In this document: one piece after another, positions 23,763 through 27,896 of the stretch | How the letters are laid out: every line of letters starts with the position of its first letter | How positions within the stretch are numbered: position 1 is the stretch's first letter | Origin: UBA1227 sp964539045 | GTDB lineage: Bacteria; Bacillota; Clostridia; Oscillospirales; Acutalibacteraceae | DNA length: 27,896 nucleotides | Assembly: GCA_964539045.1 (NCBI GenBank) | Contig: CAZIHW010000079.1 | Coordinates: 1-27,896 of the forward strand | Reading direction: 5' to 3' | Translations under genes and position numbers: made by a program | Notes under the pieces: model-generated | Database searches by the model: none | Told to the model about the DNA's origin: nothing | The model's input: only the letters and a program-made list of their open reading frames with translations

Positions 23763-25088
23763 TTAAAAATTATTTGATCCTTCATTTATGTTATTTATAA
23801 TTCCCTGAATAGTTGCTTTATCGGATTTATTGTTTTCCATATCCTTTTCAGCTTCTTTTATATTGTAAATAACAGTGGAATGATGTTTACCTCCGAATTG
23901 TTCTCCTATTTTTTCCATAGGAAGAGATGTTACTTCTCTCACAATGTACATTGCTGCCTGTCGTGCTTTTGATATATTTGCACTTCTTTTTGATGAGAGA
24001 ATATTTTCAACTGTAGTTCCGTATGTTCTCGCTACTTCATTCAATATCTTATCTATGGTTACCGGTATAGGCTGGCTGTCAGATAATATATCTTTTATAG
24101 CTTTTTGAGCAATGATAACAGTTGGTTCATGTCCGCTTATGGTACATATAGCATCTATCTTTTTTACTGCACCTTCAAGCTGTCTTACATTGTTTTTTAT
24201 CTTTTCTGCTATGTATTGAACAACCTCATCAGGCATTTCAAAATTTAAAAGATCTGCTTTTCTCTTAATGATGGCTATTCTTGTTTCAATATCAGGCGGT
24301 TGAATATCGGCGAGCAGACCCCATTCAAATCTTGTCTTTATTCTGTCTTCCAAAAGAGCAATTTCTTTCGGCGGTCTGTCTGATGTCAAAACAATTTGCT
24401 TGTTCTCCTGTATGAGAGCATTAAATGTGTGAAAGAATTCTTCCTGTGTTTGTTTTTTACCGGCAATGAATTGTACATCATCCACCAATAAGACATCTGC
24501 CGTTCTGTATTTTGCATGAAATTCCGATGTTTTATTTATACCGAGATAATAAATGAGTTCATTTGTAAAATCCTCTCCGTTTGTATAAATAATTTTGGAA
24601 TCGGGATTATTCTTTTTTATCTCATAGCAAATAGCATTCAAAAGGTGAGTCTTGCCCAAGCCGGAATTACCGTAAATAAACAGTGGGTTATATGCCTGTC
24701 CGGGAGTTGTAGCAACAGCCAGGGCTGCAGCGTGGGCAAATTTATTTGATGAACCTACTATAAAAGTGTCAAATGTAAGTTCGTAGCTATTCAGATTTTC
24801 TTTCAGAACTTGCTTTCTATGTTCTTTTTCTTCTTTTTTCGGAACATTTTGTGTAACTATCTCTATCTCTACGTCAAAGCCCATAGTTTCTCTGAATGCT
24901 TCGTATAAGAGATCCAAGAATTTGCTTTTTACTATATTTGCTTTAAACTCACTGGTTAAAAGAACAATTTTATTTTCCTCAAAAGAAATCATAGTGAGAG
25001 GTTCAAGCCACAGTGTATAAATAGTGTCTGTGACCTTACTTTTACAGTATTCTTTTACAAGATTCCAAGCTTCTGAATATGATTCCAT
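23763..25088 (-). CDS. dnaA: Chromosomal replication initiator DnaA
   Basis: The initiator AAA+ protein, 441 residues from the ATG at 25088 (AGGGGTGA 8 nt ahead; a GTG at 25100 overlaps that site and is less likely). Domain I is at 1 to about 80; the linker is short; the AAA+ core has Walker A GNSGLGKT (140-147), Walker B LLVDDVQF (200-207) and the arginine-finger region RIKTRFEWG. Domain IV has SKARQAAMYIVRE and the signature EQFGGKHHSTVIYNI (about 396-410). In E. coli and B. subtilis the corresponding triplet is RDH; here it is KHH, replacing the base-contacting aspartate. Confidence 0.98.
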   Translation of the reverse strand: MESYSEAWNLVKEYCKSKVTDTIYTLWLEPLTMISFEENKIVLLTSEFKANIVKSKFLDLLYEAFRETMGFDVEIEIVTQNVPKKEEKEHRKQVLKENLNSYELTFDTFIVGSSNKFAHAAALAVATTPGQAYNPLFIYGNSGLGKTHLLNAICYEIKKNNPDSKIIYTNGEDFTNELIYYLGINKTSEFHAKYRTADVLLVDDVQFIAGKKQTQEEFFHTFNALIQENKQIVLTSDRPPKEIALLEDRIKTRFEWGLLADIQPPDIETRIAIIKRKADLLNFEMPDEVVQYIAEKIKNNVRQLEGAVKKIDAICTISGHEPTVIIAQKAIKDILSDSQPIPVTIDKILNEVARTYGTTVENILSSKRSANISKARQAAMYIVREVTSLPMEKIGEQFGGKHHSTVIYNIKEAEKDMENNKSDKATIQGIINNINEGSNNF

Positions 25089-25127
25089 ACGAATAATCAC
25101 CCCTGAATATTTGTGCCTTTTATCTAT

Positions 25128-25149
25128 ACGTCTTCTGTATGTCTTCTAT
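25128..25149. repeat. 11-nt tandem repeat in the dnaA leader
   Basis: ACGTCTTCTGT and ATGTCTTCTAT stand head to tail with two differences, a period of about one helical turn. They lie 40-61 bases upstream of the dnaA ATG, within its expected leader. Confidence 0.65.
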
Positions 25150-25212
25150 ATAAAATAACAATTAACTGTATAATATAAATATAGTAATAATAAAATACAT
25201 ATTAACTCATAA

Positions 25213-25241
25213 ATTCTACCACATTATGAACGTGTTTTCAA
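25213..25241 (-). promoter_or_regulatory. Promoter of dnaA
   Basis: On the minus strand, TTGAAA (25241-25236), a 17-nt spacer and TAGAAT (25218-25213), giving a leader of about 115 nt. Confidence 0.75.
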
Positions 25242-25298
25242 TAAAAAAAGAGGAGTTTTAACAGTCATTACACACAATTGCGGAAAACTATTTTTTTC

Positions 25299-25328
25299 TT
25301 GACATAGTTACTATATATATTATATAAT
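25299..25328 (+). promoter_or_regulatory. Promoter of rpmH
   Basis: A perfect TTGACA (25299-25304), an 18-nt TA-rich spacer and a perfect TATAAT (25323-25328). It likely drives rpmH, rnpA and the following genes. Confidence 0.82.
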
Positions 25329-25364
25329 TACCCTCTGCAAGTTGAATTGATTGGAGGGATATTT

Positions 25365-25499
25365 GTGTTAAGAACATTCCAACCTAAAAAGCGTCATAGA
25401 AGCAAAGTTCACGGATTCAGAGCCAGAATGGCAGACAGAAACGGCCGTAAGGTACTTGCTCGTCGCAGATCAAAGGGCAGAAAGAGCCTTACTGTATAA
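25365..25499 (+). CDS. rpmH: Large ribosomal subunit protein bL34
   Basis: A 44-residue, highly basic protein beginning MLRTFQPKKRHRSKVHGFRARM and ending KSLTV, the standard L34 sequence and length. The start is GTG with GGAGGG upstream. It is first in the rightward origin operon, 18 bp ahead of rnpA, as in most bacteria. Confidence 0.97.
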   Translation: MLRTFQPKKRHRSKVHGFRARMADRNGRKVLARRRSKGRKSLTV

Positions 25500-25517
25500 G
25501 AGTAAAGGACGATCACT

Positions 25518-25865
25518 TTGTCTGAAACAATAACAATAAATCGTAATACTGACTTTAAGAGACTCTATAAAAGAGGAAAAGTTTATACAAATCCTGCACT
25601 GGTATCCTATTTAATGAAAAACCGTGCGGGAATTTGTCGTATAGGTATAACTTCGAGCAAAAAGATAGGGAATGCCGTAGAAAGAAATAAATCACGTCGA
25701 CTTGTAAGAGCGGCATTCAAAGAGGTCTATAAAGAATACAAAGATGAGTTAGTAGGCTATGATATAATTTTTGTATGCAGAGTAAAAACAAGATATAAAA
25801 AAAGTACAGAAATTGAAAAAATAATGATTTCGCAACTCGTGGAAGCTGGTATTGTTTCAAAATAA
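25518..25865 (+). CDS. rnpA: Ribonuclease P protein component
   Basis: The protein cofactor of RNase P, which matures tRNA 5' ends. It has 115 residues with the basic RNKSRRLVR motif at 56-64 (the family RNR motif) and an N-terminal NRNTDFKRLYKRGK segment. The start is TTG at 25518 with AAAGGAC about 9 nt upstream; no better ATG exists nearby. Confidence 0.95.
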   Translation: MSETITINRNTDFKRLYKRGKVYTNPALVSYLMKNRAGICRIGITSSKKIGNAVERNKSRRLVRAAFKEVYKEYKDELVGYDIIFVCRVKTRYKKSTEIEKIMISQLVEAGIVSK

Positions 25866-25871
25866 TTAGGT

Positions 25872-26099
25872 ATGAAGAATTTTCTAATTTCGCTGATAAA
25901 GTTTTACAGAAAGCACATTTCACCAAAGTTCCCACCCACTTGTAAATTTTATCCTACATGTTCAGAATACGGATTGATTGCAATAGAAAGATTTGGCCCA
26001 ATAAAGGGATCTCTTTTAACTATCTGGCGTATTATCAGATGCAGTCCTTTGACAAGTGGCGGGTATGATCCTGTTCCGGAAAAACCGGAAAGAAGTTAA
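25872..26099 (+). CDS. yidD: Membrane protein insertion efficiency factor YidD
   Basis: A 75-residue amphipathic, Cys-containing protein with FYRKHISPKFPPTCKFYPTCSEYG followed by GSLLTIWRIIRCSPLTSGGYDPVP, the invariant YidD core. It is thought to help YidC-dependent membrane insertion. It starts 6 bases after the rnpA stop with only a weak AGG site, suggesting coupling to rnpA translation. Confidence 0.95.
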   Translation: MKNFLISLIKFYRKHISPKFPPTCKFYPTCSEYGLIAIERFGPIKGSLLTIWRIIRCSPLTSGGYDPVPEKPERS

Positions 26100-26123
26100 A
26101 AACAGTTATGACAGGAGGAAAAT

Positions 26124-27077
26124 ATGGGCGGTTTATATGACATTTTTTCTTATCCGTTTGGCTGGATTTTATGGTTGCTTTACCACATCTTTAATAATAA
26201 CTACGCTCTTGCTCTTATCTCATTTACGATACTTGCAAAGTTATTGTTACTCCCGAGCTCAATAAGCACACAAAAAAATCAGGCAAAATCGCTTCGCACA
26301 AGATCGAAGATAGAAAAAATCAGAAAAAAATATGCCGGGGATCAGGCAAAAATGAATGCAGAACTCCAGGCATTTTACGAAAAAGAAGGATATGGATCAA
26401 TGACTGCCGGATGCGGTACATTGCTCATCCAATTTCCAATAATTATGGGTCTTTACGGTGCAATTTACAAGCCGTTATCATACATAATAAGATTGGATAA
26501 AGAAACTGTAAATGCACTTACTTCCGCAATGAGTAAGTTAGCAGAAGCAGGTGGAAATAAAGGAAGAATACTGGAGATAAGCGTCCTTTCTCATACAGAA
26601 GAATTGAGAAAGGCATTACCGGATATACCGGCACAGGTATTTGACAGCATTGCAAATTTTGATTTTACGGCGTTCGGATTGGATCTCGGTGCTGTACCGC
26701 AAGAAGTGTATAAGGCAACACCTGTTGTTCTCGCAGTACCGATAGTAGCATTTTTAGCAGCAATGGTTCAGTCTATTTACAGCTGGATAAAATCTAAAAA
26801 GACAACCCCGGATGCAGCTAATAATCCAAGTATGGGTTGTATGTTCTTGTTTATGCCTTTTATGTCACTATGGCTTGCATTCCAGTTTCCTATAGGTATA
26901 GGTATATATTGGGCAGTAAACAGCATTCTCGGATTTATTCAGGTTCTTATACTGAATAAAATCTACGAACCTAAAAAAGTTATTGCAAAAATGATGGTTG
27001 AAGAAACAGTATTGAGAAAATCAAAAGAAGAGTCGGTAAAGGTAAATACGAAGCTTCTGAAAGATAATGAGATATAA
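26124..27077 (+). CDS. yidC: Membrane protein insertase YidC
   Basis: An Oxa1/YidC-type insertase, 317 residues, lacking the large periplasmic domain of Gram-negative YidC. Hydrophobic helices lie near 13-45, 95-115, 208-230 and 242-285. A charged cytoplasmic hairpin (about 50-88, KIEKIRKKYAGDQAKMNAEL) and the GCGTLLIQFPIIMGLYG segment are characteristic. There is no lipobox cysteine at the N-terminus, unlike B. subtilis SpoIIIJ. An insertion between about 122 and 205 separates the second and third helical groups. GGAGGAAAAT precedes the ATG. Confidence 0.96.
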   Translation: MGGLYDIFSYPFGWILWLLYHIFNNNYALALISFTILAKLLLLPSSISTQKNQAKSLRTRSKIEKIRKKYAGDQAKMNAELQAFYEKEGYGSMTAGCGTLLIQFPIIMGLYGAIYKPLSYIIRLDKETVNALTSAMSKLAEAGGNKGRILEISVLSHTEELRKALPDIPAQVFDSIANFDFTAFGLDLGAVPQEVYKATPVVLAVPIVAFLAAMVQSIYSWIKSKKTTPDAANNPSMGCMFLFMPFMSLWLAFQFPIGIGIYWAVNSILGFIQVLILNKIYEPKKVIAKMMVEETVLRKSKEESVKVNTKLLKDNEI

Positions 27078-27104
27078 ATTGTAAGTACAAATCGGAGGAA
27101 AATC

Positions 27105-27896
27105 ATGATTAAAGAAGCAGTGTCCAAAGGTGCTACCATCGAAGAAGCACAACAGGCTGCGACTCTTTTGCTTGATGCTCCAATAAGCGCAGAGGTTCAG
27201 TATGAAATAATCACTATGCCGGAAAAAAAGGTACTTGGTATTTTCGGCGGCAAGCAGGCTGAAGTAAGGGCTTATTATGAAGCACCTGACGAAGAGGAAA
27301 AGCAGGAAAAAAAGACGACAAAAAACACAAAGAAGAAAGAAAAAGCACCCGTTAGTAAGGAAAGCAAGAAAGAAACTGTTACCGTTGAGAAGAACGAAAC
27401 AGAGAAGAAGAATGAAACGGAAAAACCAAGAGAAAGTGTAAATCTTGAAGATTGTCCCGAGCCTATAAAAAAGGCATATTCTTATCTTGAAACAGTAATT
27501 ACCGGAATAGGTGTAAACGGAGCTCAGATAGATGTTCTCCGAAGCGAAAAAGAGTACTTTTTCGAAATCTCTTCAGAAGAAGATTACAGCATATTGATAG
27601 GAAGAAGAGGGGAAACTCTCGATTCTATTCAATACCTCGTTCGACTTGTTGCGAACAGAGGAAAGGGAGAAGATGAATTCTCAAAGATTTCCGTAAATAT
27701 CGGAAACTATCGTCAAAAGAGAGAAACGACACTTAAGGATATAGCAAGACGTACAGCAGGTAAGGTTAAAAGGTATGGAAGATCAGTAGCTCTTGAGCCT
27801 ATGAATCCATTCGAAAGAAGAATTATTCATACCGAGATATCTTCTATTGAGGATGTTGTATCTTATTCAGTCGGATCAGATGCCGACAGAAAAGTT
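27105..27896 (+). CDS. jag: Jag/KhpB RNA-binding protein, truncated at the right edge
   Basis: The frame is open from the ATG at 27105 (GGAGGAAAATC upstream) to the end of the window, 264 codons, so the 3' end is missing. Order: Jag-N domain (1 to about 57, with KKVLGIFGGKQAEVRAY), a Lys/Glu-rich linker (about 60-112), a KH domain with the GRRG loop at 166-169, and an R3H domain with RRIIH at 238-242. The family binds RNA and affects cell division and elongation in Gram-positives. Its place after yidC is the standard one. Confidence 0.95.
   Translation, partial: MIKEAVSKGATIEEAQQAATLLLDAPISAEVQYEIITMPEKKVLGIFGGKQAEVRAYYEAPDEEEKQEKKTTKNTKKKEKAPVSKESKKETVTVEKNETEKKNETEKPRESVNLEDCPEPIKKAYSYLETVITGIGVNGAQIDVLRSEKEYFFEISSEEDYSILIGRRGETLDSIQYLVRLVANRGKGEDEFSKISVNIGNYRQKRETTLKDIARRTAGKVKRYGRSVALEPMNPFERRIIHTEISSIEDVVSYSVGSDADRKV

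Larger units (their letters stand above)
25089..25364. other. dnaA-rpmH divergent intergenic region, oriC candidate
   Basis: A 276-base AT-rich gap between divergent dnaA and rpmH, where DnaA-box clusters normally lie in Bacillota. It holds the two promoters, an 11-nt tandem repeat, a TAGTAATAATAA tract (25182-25193) and long A/T runs. No 9-mer identical to TTATCCACA or its complement was found by eye; the closest is TTACACACA (25268-25276), matching 7 of 9. Confidence 0.5.

Noticed and set aside
25182..25193. TAGTAATAATAA as a second DnaA-trio element
   Set aside because: Triplet-like, but the flanking sequence expected to hold a DnaA box shows nothing similar, and such runs are common in AT-rich DNA. 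Kept only as a note within the oriC candidate.
1..27896. CRISPR array, insertion sequence or prophage remnants
   Set aside because: No regularly spaced repeats, transposase or integrase motifs, or terminal inverted repeats with target duplications were found by eye.

Overview
The window is the replication-origin neighbourhood of a Bacillota chromosome, most likely of a class Clostridia (Eubacteriales) organism. Four things point there: the gene order rpmH-rnpA-yidD-yidC-jag running right and dnaA-dnaN-rlbA(yaaA)-recF-remB(yaaB)-gyrB-gyrA running left from one intergenic region, strong Shine-Dalgarno sequences, AT-rich DNA, and clostridial-type families (a compact Tad locus with a DUF5702-like protein, and the Fe-S scaffold/GGGtGRT pair). 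Genus cannot be read from the sequence.

Layout. Positions 1-6258 (minus strand) hold a Tad/Flp pilus operon: tadZ-like, tadA, tadB, tadC, an Flp1-like pilin, tadE, and a DUF5702-like protein that runs off the left edge. Next come a SurA-like lipoprotein gene (6401-7390, minus), a free-standing 5S rRNA gene with its own promoter and terminator (about 7480-7597, minus), a 48-codon membrane peptide gene (7743-7889, plus) and mnmA (minus). Positions 9212-12535 (plus) hold a PHP phosphoesterase, an unrecognised 187-residue protein, and an IscU/NifU-like scaffold with a GGGtGRT protein behind a strong promoter that overlaps a long inverted repeat. An AI-2E-family membrane protein (minus) and a dCMP deaminase (plus) are divergent. 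From 14607 to 25088 the minus strand carries an LCP ligase, gyrA, gyrB, remB, recF, rlbA, dnaN and dnaA. The plus strand from 25365 carries rpmH, rnpA, yidD, yidC and a truncated jag.

How the parts fit. The dnaA-side and rpmH-side genes all point away from the origin, so they are transcribed in the direction of replication. They supply initiator, clamp, recombination, gyrase, RNase P protein and membrane insertase. The two non-coding gaps flanking dnaA (23548-23762 and 25089-25364) are the oriC candidates. I found no 9-mer identical to the usual DnaA box in either gap, and the DnaA helix-turn-helix signature is altered (KHH in place of RDH). A near-identical 19-nt repeat lies beside a DnaA-trio-like tract and is the best candidate for a lineage-specific box.

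No CRISPR array, tRNA, prophage or insertion sequence was seen. No gap between genes exceeds 300 bases.
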